Below are positions 46,095 through 56,187 of a DNA stretch of 64,000 nt, piece by piece (position 1 is the first letter of the stretch; every line of letters begins with the position of its first letter). This stretch comes from Tomocerus qinae. Its lineage: Eukaryota; Arthropoda; Collembola; Entomobryomorpha; Tomoceridae. The notes beneath the pieces are model-generated. The model did no database searches and had not been told where the DNA came from. It saw only the letters and a list, made by a program, of their open reading frames with translations. The DNA is taken from the NCBI GenBank assembly GCA_020055645.1, contig CM034547.1, positions 1,550,001 through 1,614,000 on the forward strand, read 5' to 3'. The position numbers and the translations under genes are program-made.

Positions 46095-47359
46095 AAAATT
46101 GGACAATACAATGTAAACTCTCTGCGTAACAAAATGACAGGTATACATGAATTTTTAACTACAAATGAATATGACATACTCTGTTTAAATGAAACTAAAC
46201 TTAATAGCTCTATTTCCTTATGCAATTTGTCTGGCTACGTAATAAAAAGAGTAGATAGGTCAGAAAATGGAGGTGGTGTAGCTATAATCATAAGAAATAC
46301 ACTAGAAATCAAACAAATACATTTAGAATCTTTTAAAGAATCTCCTAACATTGTAGAACACATAAGCATACAAATACAGCTTGGTAGACACAAGTCTGTC
46401 ATCGTTTGCTGCATATATAGGCCTGAATTTTACCTTGCAAATGCTGATATACTCTTCATTGAAAAAATAGTACAAGAATGTTTACAAAAGCAAAAACCGT
46501 TCTTCCTTTGTGGAGACTTTAACATTCACTTAGAAAAATCCACTGACTCACAAGTCAAAAAATTCAATCACATGCTTGAAAGAAACTCAGATGATGAGAC
46601 AGATGAGCTAATTAACAAACCTACAAGAAATGAGGCAAGGCTTGATTTAATATTGTCAAATGTGAAAAATAAAATAGCCAAATCTGATGTTGAAAACCCA
46701 CATCTTTCAGATCATTCGGCATACTACGTTGTATATAACTGTAAAAATATTAAAATCAAAAAGATTGAAATTCAACTACGACAGTACAAAAACTTAGATA
46801 CAGAATTGCTAGCACAAGACGTACAGATGTTAGAAATTCAGATCCAACGGAATCATCTCTTGATCAGAAAATACTGCGATTTACTAAATCCCATATTGAT
46901 CTTTTCGATAAACATGCTCCAATTAAAACTTGTAGGTTTGTTCCTAAAGGTTATCCAATGCATATATCGCAGAAGACACATGAATTAAAGAATATGAGAG
47001 ACAAATTGTATAATACTTATTGTACTACTTCTGACAACGAAGATTACAAACGATACAAATCAGCTAAAAAGGATTTTAAACATAGCCTGGAAAGTGATAA
47101 AAAATCTAGTCTCGACAGTCATATCAAAGAAATTGGTACTTGGTCAGCACTAAATTCATTCATAAAAAAGTCAGATGACCTAACATATGAAGATATAGAT
47201 CTAAATGTGATGAATAGCTATTTTTCCAGTGTTTCTAATGTACAATGTACACTGAAACCTCCTAAAAAACCATCACAATTGAAAACTGCTGAAAATAGCT
47301 TTGAATTAAAAGAAATAAACAGTTATCAGTTCTTTTCTTCGTATAAAAGTATTAAAAAG
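46095..47359 (+). pseudogene. LINE family A endonuclease and linker (copy 2)
   Basis: QYNVNSLRNKM, YDILCLNETKLNS, GGGVAIIIRN, VIVCCIYRPEFY, CGDFNIHLEKS, ARLDLILSN and DHSAYYV are endonuclease motifs in family order. The frame changes at about 46960-46985 (ISQKTHELKNMRDKLY continues the linker). Runs up to the MULE target site. Confidence 0.82.
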
Positions 47360-47666
47360 GGATGCTATTTAATGGGTAAATGAAATAATTTAAATAGTCA
47401 ATGAATAATGATTTAATCGGTAAATGCTGAAGATTTAAATGGAGATAATTTGAAAAAGTCAATACGTAATTATTTAAAAAGTCAATGCAAACGCTGAATT
47501 GGTAAATTGTGTTAATTATTAAATGATAGTCATTAAATTAGCAGTCATATACATAAATTACCATTAAATAGTACTCATTAAATAGTAGTCTTAGTAATTA
47601 GGTTGTAATCATAGTCATTAAATAGCAAAAAGGCATAAAAATAAGCAGACAGCCAGTAGTATATAA

Positions 47667-47972
47667 TCATTGTCGAATCAATGCTTTTGTAGCCCCCTTT
47701 GGTCTTCCTCGCCGTCTTTTTGCGTTGAGGGGTATGCGTTTAACAGCTGGAGAAAACCGAAATTGTTTGTGCATCGACGCAATTGCAACTATGTGCTTGC
47801 ACATGTAATTCTTTTGATAATAGGGACATGTACAGTTAGACTTTTTCCAATCGTTTACTATAAACATAGTGTGCCACATGGTAAATTCAGAATTTAGAAA
47901 GTGATCAAATTTAGTCCATTTGGCGAAACGGTTAGGTAGCAAATATTTTTTAATCATCTCTGTCGATGTCAC
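47667..47972 (-). pseudogene. MULE C-terminal fragment: SWIM zinc finger and AT-hook
   Basis: CTCPYYQKNYMCKH fits the SWIM pattern CxC...CxH found after the catalytic domain of MULE transposases. RRRGRPKGATKALIRQ at the end is AT-hook-like. Lies in a different frame just downstream of the N-terminal fragment; the junction near 47950-47972 marks the deletion of the catalytic core. Confidence 0.72.
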
Positions 47973-48456
47973 TTGTGTAAACTATATTGTCGTTATTTGT
48001 TCGCTTATGATATACCAAAAAATTTCTCAACTGCACTGTAGTTGGAACAGATTCCACAGATCCTTGTAGTTTTCTCAAAATTTCTTTAGGTTTACTTATG
48101 TTATTGTGAAGTAGTCTTTTAATTTTCTCTTTTGCTTCAATGGTTAATTTTTTTTCAAAATGGAAATGAGCTTTGCCGTTTGTCCACAGAGTAATTGCAC
48201 CATTATCGATCACCAGTTTCTGTCTACACGGACACTTTTTATTTTCTTTACAATAAAAGTATACAACTTTTCCTCCACTAGTACAATTCACGGATAATTT
48301 AGTCCATGCAGTAAGGACTTCAGCCCTAGCTACCTCTTCGTCTGAGTAATTCTTTTGTAAACCCCAATCTGGCTTTTCAGTAGCAGGTTTTTGAATTTTC
48401 TTGGGGGGACTGTTTTCGGTTTCTGAATTGGAACTATAAATTAATTGTGAAGCCAT
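47950..48456 (-). pseudogene. MULE N-terminal fragment
   Basis: 168 codons from MASQLIYSSNSETENS. Contains VVYFYCKENKKCPCRQKL, a C-x-C with a downstream HFHFEKK, consistent with a degenerate FLYWCH/WRKY-type finger, then a helical part (AKEKIKRLLHNNISKPKEIL) as seen ahead of MULE catalytic domains. The catalytic domain itself is absent. Confidence 0.62.
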
Positions 48457-48819
48457 TGGAAGACAGTGTGGTTACTGGCCCAGGGAGTGGAAAATAGTGG
48501 AAAATAGTGTCGTTTACTTCCCTTCACTTTAACACCTAACCTTAACTTTGCTCTTATCGGTCAACAAATTAACATAATTAACATGCTATCTCAAACTCTC
48601 AGACGGCCGTCTCTTACTGTTTTCTGGGTATGTTCTACGGTTTCTATGTAAAAGACACTGCCATTTACCCATTCAGCGTTTGCATTGACTTTTTAAATAA
48701 TTACGTATTGACTTTTTCAAATTATCTCCATTTAAATCTTCAGCATTTACCGATTAAATCATTATTCATTGACTATTTAAATTATTTCATTTACCCGTTA
48801 AATATATTCCATTAAAAAG

Positions 48820-50372
48820 AAAGCAAAGAAGGGTCCCGATCAATTAGGCTTAAATCCAATCATGCTCACCTATACAATAGACTCCCCAAATGTGACGGAC
48901 GCAATGGTGGATCTAATAAACCATAGCATTAGAGATTCAACATACTCAGATTTACTTAAAGTTAGTGCAATTGTGCCTGTCCCAAAAATAGGAAATCCTA
49001 TAAATCCTGAAGACGTCAGGCCCATCTCATTGCAAGCACACTTAGCTAAAATCACAGAAAGATGTGTATACGATCAACTTACACAGTACATAGCCGACAA
49101 CAATGTACTCTACAAAGCACAATTCGGGTTCCGTAAGAAACACTCCACTGAGCACGCACTAGTAGCATTGAATGAGTACTTCTGTGATAATATTGACAAA
49201 GGGTTAATTTGCATATTGGTGGCCCTTGACCTCCGGAAGGCCTTCGACACCCTAGTGAGAGAATTCCTAATAGAAAAATTAAAATGGTACGGAATATATG
49301 ATGGGTGGTTTGAAAATTACTTAAAATACAGGTGTCAATATGTTAAAGGCAAAGAAGGGGAACAATCTAAAATAGAATACACTATCTTAGGCACGGCACA
49401 GGGAAGTGTACTAGGACCTCTATTGTTCTCATTTTACATAAATGATCTTCCTCTGGTCCTTCAAAACTGCATTGCAATCCTATTTGCAGATGATTCCAAT
49501 ATATGTATTAGTGGTAAACCAGATAATGTTGGATACATTATAAAAAAGCTTGAAAGTGACTTAGTAAATATTATACAGTGGATTAAGGATGATGGGATGT
49601 CTCTTAATGTTGCAAATACGCAAATACTGGTCATAGGTAGTCCAAATCATATAAAAAATGTTGGGGTGATAGAAGTCGAAATAGAGGGTGTTCGTCTCAA
49701 AAGTACTGATAGGTTAAAAACTTTAGGTTTAACTATTGACAGTTGCTTAACTTGGAAGGAAAACATAAACAAAATATCTCAAAACTGTCATGCTATAATA
49801 AAATCTCTATACACAATAAAACCTTACCTAACTAGGGAAAACCTGGTACTCTTGTGCAATGCACTGGTTTTATCTCATACTCAATATCTCTGCATAATCT
49901 GGGGGAGTGCTGGTAAAAGTCATTTAAAGCAGATCGAAAAAGTGATTAGAAAGGCAGGCAGGCTTGTACTTGGTAAACGTATACACGATAGAGTTAAACT
50001 AGAAATCACAAAAGAATTAGAGTGGCTCTTTCCTAGGAATATGCATAAAAAGCTGTGCTAATGTTCGCACACTCTGTGGTGCATAATACATGTCCAGAAT
50101 ATTTCAATAACATGCTAATAAAGAATAGTCAATTGCACACACACGACACAAGGAATAAAGGTAATTTGCAAAGTATAATACCACCTACCATTATGTGGAA
50201 TGATCTGTGTAAGTTTCAAAATTATGCGAGTCAAAAGAAGTGTTTTCTAAACTATTAAAATATGATTTACTGGAAACTCAAATTTGTGAAGCAATTATTA
50301 ACACTGAAAATAGTAACAGAAATGTATGTAACCTATCATGTATTGAATCAGCGATTCTTGTAACTGAGTAGA
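48820..50372 (+). pseudogene. LINE family A RT and C-terminal domain (copy 2)
   Basis: A long open stretch to 50061: VRPISLQAHLAKITERCVYD, QFGFRKKHSTEHALVAL, LDLRKAFDTLV, AQGSVLGPLLFSFY, LFADDSNICIS, GRLVLGKRIHDRV. The usual TPQG is TAQG here. A frame change at about 50055 leads to HTHDTRNKGN and another near 50250. The most intact RT in the window. Confidence 0.85.
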
Positions 50373-50399
50373 ATAAACCATAGTAACTGGTGTAAAAAA

Positions 50400-51420
50400 C
50401 GTAGCAAGGACAGGAATTATACTGATTAATAGTATACAATATTCCCTGTCTCATATATCTTACGAATATTCAAAAAAGCTAAAGTACCAAACATACAGAG
50501 ATGTGCAAAAGTCACTCGGCCATTGGGTTTATGCATAGCACTGTCCAGAAATAGTAAAAATTCAGTAAAATACAATCCCAAGTCAACGATATGTGATTTT
50601 CGAATCAATCTATTGGCAGTTATCTGTGCACCATTAAATGCTACGGGGAAAATAATGTCTTGATCAAAACTCCAATTCATTGACCGTTATACAATTCTTC
50701 AAAATTCAGCCACAGTATATGAACGTCGACAGAAACCTTTGTCGTTTATCTGTATACTGCTGTAGGCCACGCGGAATAAATGCTTATTGATATCAGTAGA
50801 CCAAACAGCAGTATTCGGAAAGAAAGTATAGTCGTTAATATATCAATTGTAATAGTGTAATTAGTATTTACTGTCCACGTACTCAAACATTATGTACAAT
50901 TCCTCCAAAACTCAATCACCGTATATGATCTTCGAATAAATCTATTTTCGATTTTCTTTGTACTATTAAATGCCACGTGGAAGTCAATGTCTTGATCAAA
51001 ACTCCAATTCATTGACCGTTATCTCCAATTCATTGACCGTTATCTCCAATTCATTGACCGTTATCTCCAATTCATTTACCGTTATCTCCAATTCATTGAC
51101 CGTTATACAATTCTTCAAAATTCAACCACTGTATATGAGCGTCGACAGAATCCTTTATCGTTTATCTGTATACTGCTGTAGGCCGCATGGAAGTAATGCT
51201 TAAAGATATCAGCAGACCAAACTGCAATAATGAAAGTATTTATATTAGTCGTCAAAATATCAATTTGTAATACTGCATTCAGTATTTACTGTCCACGTGT
51301 ACTCAAAAATTATGCACAATTCCTTCAAAATTCACTCACCGTGTATGATCCTCAACCCAGTCCTTTTTTGGTTATCAGTACACTGCTGCAGGCGATGTAA
51401 AAGTAATTCAAAATCAAAAG
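50400..51420. repeat. Complex local repeats incl. 21-bp array (CAATTCATTGACCGTTATCTC)
   Basis: Segments with TTCAAAATTCASCCACYGTAT, GTCGACAGAA and GTTTATCTGTATACTGCTG recur about every 250-450 bp (50700, 51110, 51330). Five 21-bp units lie at 51003-51110. No gene. Confidence 0.6.
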
Positions 51421-51729
51421 GTCAAAATAACCTTTGTCTTTTGACCTAATTCTTCAACATTCACTCGAATTTCTAAAAAGTTAAAGCTACTCTAGAACCA
51501 ACGCCTCTCCTGAGGAAAACTCCCGCACTTCAATGCAGTGCAGACTTGTTTGTATATTGGCCCACTCTAGAAATCAACAGTACTGGGCTTGTTTGCGTAT
51601 ATCCTTCACTCCCCATTCCCCATCTAGCCCAGCTGTGCTTGTGTGTATTACCTTGACTCCGCTCACTCATGTACATTACAATGATATTGTTCACATGATA
51701 CATTGTACATGAGAAGTGAAAAAGCTGTC

Positions 51730-51805
51730 CGCGCTAACAGACGGACAGACAGACAGACAGACAGATTGGTCATGGCTATAAAGTAACTACGTTACTTAAT
51801 AAGTA
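51730..51805. repeat. (GACA)n tract and hairpin, relative of the 10035 repeat end
   Basis: GACGGACAGACAGACAGACA, then TTGGTCATGGCTATAAAGTA and AAGTAACTACGTTACTTAATAA: the same layout as CATTCCTATAAAGTGG plus hairpin plus AATAA at 10000-10030. Confidence 0.55.
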
Positions 51806-51927
51806 ATTTTATCTAATGATAATCTATTGTAATTGAAATTACCTGTATCACGAAGAAACATGAATCTGTGCACAACATATTACTTGTCAACTTAATGATT
51901 CTTGCCAAAGAGGTGTTGTCAATAAAA

Positions 51928-51971
51928 TACATACATACATACATACATACATACATACATACATACATACA

Positions 51972-52003
<32 letters not shown>

Positions 52004-52008
52004 CATAC
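51928..52008. repeat. (ACAT)n microsatellite
   Basis: About 19 ACAT units, probably a LINE 3' tail relic. Confidence 0.9.
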
Positions 52009-52089
52009 ATACCTCCCCGCCACTACCCAAATAATATATTTTTTCAAAAACATGTATAGTCTCAACCTCACCGCCCCATCCCAATTAAC

Positions 52090-53356
52090 ACAACATAGAG
52101 TTTTTACTTTCTACTGTTTCCAGAAGTTACAAAATATGGTTCTATTATTTCTGGAAGTGTCAACATAATATGGACTTACTACTTCTGGAAGTGTCAACAT
52201 ATAGTTTTATTGCTTCTAGAAGTGTCAACATATGGATTTACTGCTTCTAGAAGTGTCAAAACAGGGTTTTACTGCTTCTATAAGTGTCAACAATTGAGTT
52301 TTACTGCTTCTAGAATCGTCAACATAGGGTTTTACTGCTTACTGCTTCTAGAAGTGTCAACATAGGTATTTATTACTATTAGAAATGTCAACATAGGGTT
52401 TTAATGCTTCTAGAAGTGTTGACAAGTTGACATAGGGTTTTACGGCTTCTAGAAGTGTCAAAATAGGGTTTTACTGCTTCTAGAAGTGTCAACATAGGGT
52501 TTTACTGCTTCTAGAAGTGTCAACATAGGGTTTTACAAGTGTCAACATAGGGTTTTACTGCTTCTAGAAGTGTCAACATAGGATTTTACTGCTTCTAGAA
52601 GTGTCAACATAGGATTTTACTGCTTCTAGAAGTGTCAACATAGGGTTTTACTGCTTCTAGAAGTGTCCACATAGGGTTTTACTGCTTCTAGAAGTGTCAA
52701 CATAGGGTTTTACAAGTGTCAACATAGGGTTTTATTGCTTCTAGAAGTGTCAACATAGGATTTTACTGCTTCTAGAAGTGTCAACATAGGATTTTACTGC
52801 TTCTAGAAGTGTCAACATAGGGTTTTACTGCTTCTAGAAGTGTCCACATAGGGTTTTACTGCTTCTAGAAGTGTCAACATAGGGTTTTACTGCTTCTAGA
52901 AGTGTCAACATAGGGTTTTACTGCTTCTAGAAGTGTCAACATAGGGTTTTACTGCTTCTATTAGTGTCCACATAGGGTTTTACTGCTTCTAGAAGTATGT
53001 GTCAACATAGGGTTTTACTGCTTCCAGAAGTGTCAACATAGGATTTTACTGCTTCTAGAAGTGTCAACATAGGGTTTTACTGCTTCTAGAAGTAAGTGTC
53101 AACATAGGGTTTTACTGCTTCTAGAAGTGTCAACATAGGGTTTTACTGCTTCTAGAAGTGTCAACATAGGGTTTTACTGCTTCTAGAAGTGTCAACATAG
53201 GGTTTTACTGCTTCTAGAAGTGTCAACATAGGGTTTTACTGCTTCTAGAAGTGTCAACATAGGGTTTACTGCTTCTAGAAGTGTCAACATAGGTTTTTAC
53301 TGCTTCTAGAAGTGTCAACATAGGGTTTTACTGCTTCTAGAAGTGTCAACATAGGG
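52090..53356. repeat. 31-bp satellite with TTCTAGAA core, about 40 copies
   Basis: Consensus TTTTACTGCTTCTAGAAGTG + TCAACATAGGG. CTTCTAGAAG is a perfect palindrome. Units become cleaner toward the centre and right. Several shortened units (TTTTACAAGTGTCAACATAG) recur as part of a ~220-bp higher-order block near 52500-52720. Bordered on both sides by (ACAT)n. Confidence 0.93.
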
Positions 53357-53371
53357 AAACTCGGGGCGGAC

Positions 53372-53403
53372 ACACATACATACATACATACATACATACA
53401 TAG
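53372..53403. repeat. (ACAT)n microsatellite
   Basis: Seven to eight CATA units ending the satellite block and adjoining the LINE fragment. Confidence 0.85.
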
Positions 53404-53463
53404 AATAGTATTTCAAGTAACTACTTTCCGACTCCTTTTAAATGCAGTACCGTGACACCAATA

Positions 53464-54363
53464 CCTAAAGTAGCTGATCCTACTTTACCTGAGCATTTTC
53501 GCCCTATCTCAGTCCAACCTTTTCTATCCAAATTCATAGAAAAGACTGTTTTCATCCAATTAACAAATTACTTTGAAAATGAAAACCTACTATTACAAAG
53601 CCCAATTTGGATTTAGGAAACGTCATTCCACAAAGCACGCAATTTTGGCATTAACTGACATAATTCACAAACAACTAGCAATTGGAAACATCTGCATAAT
53701 AGTAGCACTAGATATGAGGAAAGCATATGACACTATTGTCAGAGAATTCTTCATCGAAAAACTGAAATGGTACGGTGTGGACACTAAATGATTTGAGTCT
53801 GCAAGGTGCCAATTTGTTAAGGGGGAAAATGGAAACTCTAAGGTCATTTTCACTGCTCGTGGCTGTCCCCAAGGTGGAATTTGTTCTACACTTATCTTTG
53901 CTATTTACATCAATGATTTACCACTGGTATTACAGAAATGCATAGCTATTTTATTTGCAGACGATTCAAATCTTTGTATATCAGGCAAACCTAAAGACTT
54001 GGAAAAAACTAAAGCCAATCTAATAGATGACTTACAATTAGTAAACAAATGGATGATAGAAAATGGCATGTCACTAAATCTCTCTAAAACTCAAATGATG
54101 GTTATTGGTAACCCTGAGCAAGTGTCTACCATTGGTGAATTTTTCATTGAAGTAGACGGCATAACTATTAAAAATAGCGACCGGTTTGAAACGTTAGTTA
54201 TAGTTCTCGATCCAGTACTTTCCTGGAGAGCTGAAATAAATAAAATATCTTTTAGGTGTCATTCAATAATCAAATCATTGTACCCAATGAGAGATCTATT
54301 TCCTAAAAATATTATCATTCTTATGTGTAATGCATATCTTATCCCAGTTATAAACTGCATGGC
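53464..54363 (+). pseudogene. LINE RT fragment (copy 3, first segment)
   Basis: TPIPKVADPTLPEHFRPIS, then a frame change to YYKAQFGFRKRHSTKHA, LDMRKAYDTIV, a stop near 53789, CPQGGICST, LFADDSNLCIS and NLSKTQMMVIG. Ends at VINCMA, where the other LINE begins. Confidence 0.8.
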
Positions 54364-55938
54364 ACCCTAAGGAAGCTAGTGACTACAGACCTATATCAAT
54401 ACAAACAGTCTTTGGTAAGCTTGCAGAAAAATGTGTCTTTAATCAATTAGCATCATTTGTAACTGAGAACCATGTTTTAACAAAATATCAATTTGGATTT
54501 CGTAAAAAACATTCTACAATTCACGCGCAGGTAGCACTTACAGACTATTTATACAAGGAAATAGCAAATAATAATGTTTGTATATTAATCTCACTAGACA
54601 TAAGGAAATGTTTTGATAGGATTTCTCGAAAAACTTTATTACATAAACTGTCATGGTATAATATATCTGAAAAATGGTTTAAATCTTATTTGGAAAATCG
54701 TGGGCAATATGTCTACATTAAAGAAAATAATGTCTCCGACGTAAAGTATACTACCCTAGGTACTCCACAGGGAGGTGTGATCTCTTGTTTATTATTCAAT
54801 CTATTAATTAATGATATTCCACTTTGTATAAAAAATAGTCTAATGATATTATTTGCGGATGATACCGGGCTAACTATATAAGGACCGCCTGAGTATATAA
54901 GTATAATACTAAGTAAGCTGCAGAGTGATCTAGAAGCGGTAAATAATTGGATGTCGAACAATAGGATGGAATTAAACATCGATAAGACGTTAATGATGGT
55001 ACTAGGAAAGCCAAATACATTAAAAAGCATTGGTGATATCTCTTTACTATTTAATAATGTAATAATAAAACCAGTAAGGAAATTGAAACTATTAGGATTA
55101 ACTATAGATGAAGGTTTGACATGGGAAGATCATATAAATGAAATTGTAAATAAAAGTGGTAGGACACTATGGTCTTTAAATTATGTACAGACATTGCTAA
55201 GTGAGAAAAATTGAATATTATTAATTAACTCTTATATAATGCCAAATATAAATTATATGTCCATTATATGTGGGATTGCAAATAAAACTTGTCTAAATAA
55301 AATATATGGTATCATGAGACGCGCAGCAAGATATATTTTTGCTAAAGGTAAATACGAGAGTGTAACAGAAGATATTTTGTGTAAATTAAACTGGCTGACA
55401 CCAAAATATCTTATCAGATATGAAATTCTTTTAATGACGTTCACCATTGTAAATAATACTAGTCCTGATTATTTTAAAGATTATGTTAAGATTAAGTAGT
55501 AACAATGTAAACACCATATCTACCAGAACTAGAACTTATAACTATCATGTTATGAATTTCAATGTACCGAGTTTTAAGCAAAAATCTTTTTCGTATGCTA
55601 GCATGACTGAATGGATTGCGTTGCCTGAAGAGATTAAAAAGATTAATAGGCTAAATAACTTTAAGAAAAATTTAAAATCGTATTTACTAAACCTACAATC
55701 AAAAGAACTTACTATAAACAGTAATAGTATATACTATGACTTACAGGTAGAAAGTGATGACTCTGAATGATAAGTTTACATGCATAATTATTTCTTCTTG
55801 GTGATACACTAAATTGATAAGTCCATTTACTAAGTAATTGTAAATCAACGATAATTGTAACAGTAACTATGTTTAAAACTAATTGGCAGTCTAATTACCT
55901 ATGTACATATGGAAACTGACAATAAATACAATACAATA
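54364..55938 (+). mobile_element. Nested LINE (related but distinct lineage), RT to 3' tail
   Basis: Begins within RT (SDYRPISIQTVFGKLAEKCV), then QFGFRKKHSTIHAQVAL, LDIRKCFDRISRKT, TPQGGVISCLLFN, LFADDTGLTI, a stop, IDKTLMMVLGKP and the tail ending ELTINSNS. 3' tail (AATAC)n. Target duplication CATGGC at 54358-54363 and 55939-55944. At least three in-frame stops. Confidence 0.82.
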
Positions 55939-56187
55939 CATGGCTATAGTGTGGGGTTCGGCAAACAAAAAAGAGTTAAAAATAGTTGGTAACGTGCTTA
56001 GGAGGGCTGGCCGTATGATCTACAAAGGTTATGGTATGAGAATATTAAAGAGATAATCTCAACTAAATTAAATTGGTTATTTCCACATGAAATGTTCACA
56101 AAAAATTTACTCATGCTTGGACATTCTGTTATTTACAACACTTGTCCTCCTTATTTCGAGAATTATTTTGTTAAAAAGAGTACAATT

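Larger units (their letters stand above)
47360..48810 (-). mobile_element. Internally deleted MULE, 9-bp TSD ATTAAAAAG, ~140-bp TIRs
   Basis: ATTAAAAAG at 47351-47359 and 48811-48819. Ends GGATGCTATTTAATGGGTAA and, on the opposite strand, GGAATATATTTAACGGGTAA. The arms stay matched for about 140 bp (AATAGTCAATGAATAATGAT, AATGGAGATAATTTGAAAAA). It codes for the N- and C-terminal parts of a MULE protein but lacks the DDE middle. Confidence 0.88.
45606..50372 (+). mobile_element. LINE family A, copy 2, interrupted by a MULE
   Basis: ORF1 remnant (45610-46095, ending near RTQIKLNDGRF), endonuclease (from 46095), linker to 47359, RT from 48820 to 50061 and tail to 50372 (NVCNLSCIESAI). The MULE 47360-48810 splits it. 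Excising the MULE and one ATTAAAAAG copy joins ...SSYKSIKK to AKKGPDQLGLNP, the expected segment ahead of RT. Confidence 0.88.

Noticed and set aside
51813-52084. YVCM/IHTYIHTY frames
   Set aside because: Translation of (ACAT)n in both directions.
52090-53356. Regular repeats resembling a CRISPR array
   Set aside because: Units are directly adjacent with no unique spacers, and the host is a eukaryote; it is a satellite.
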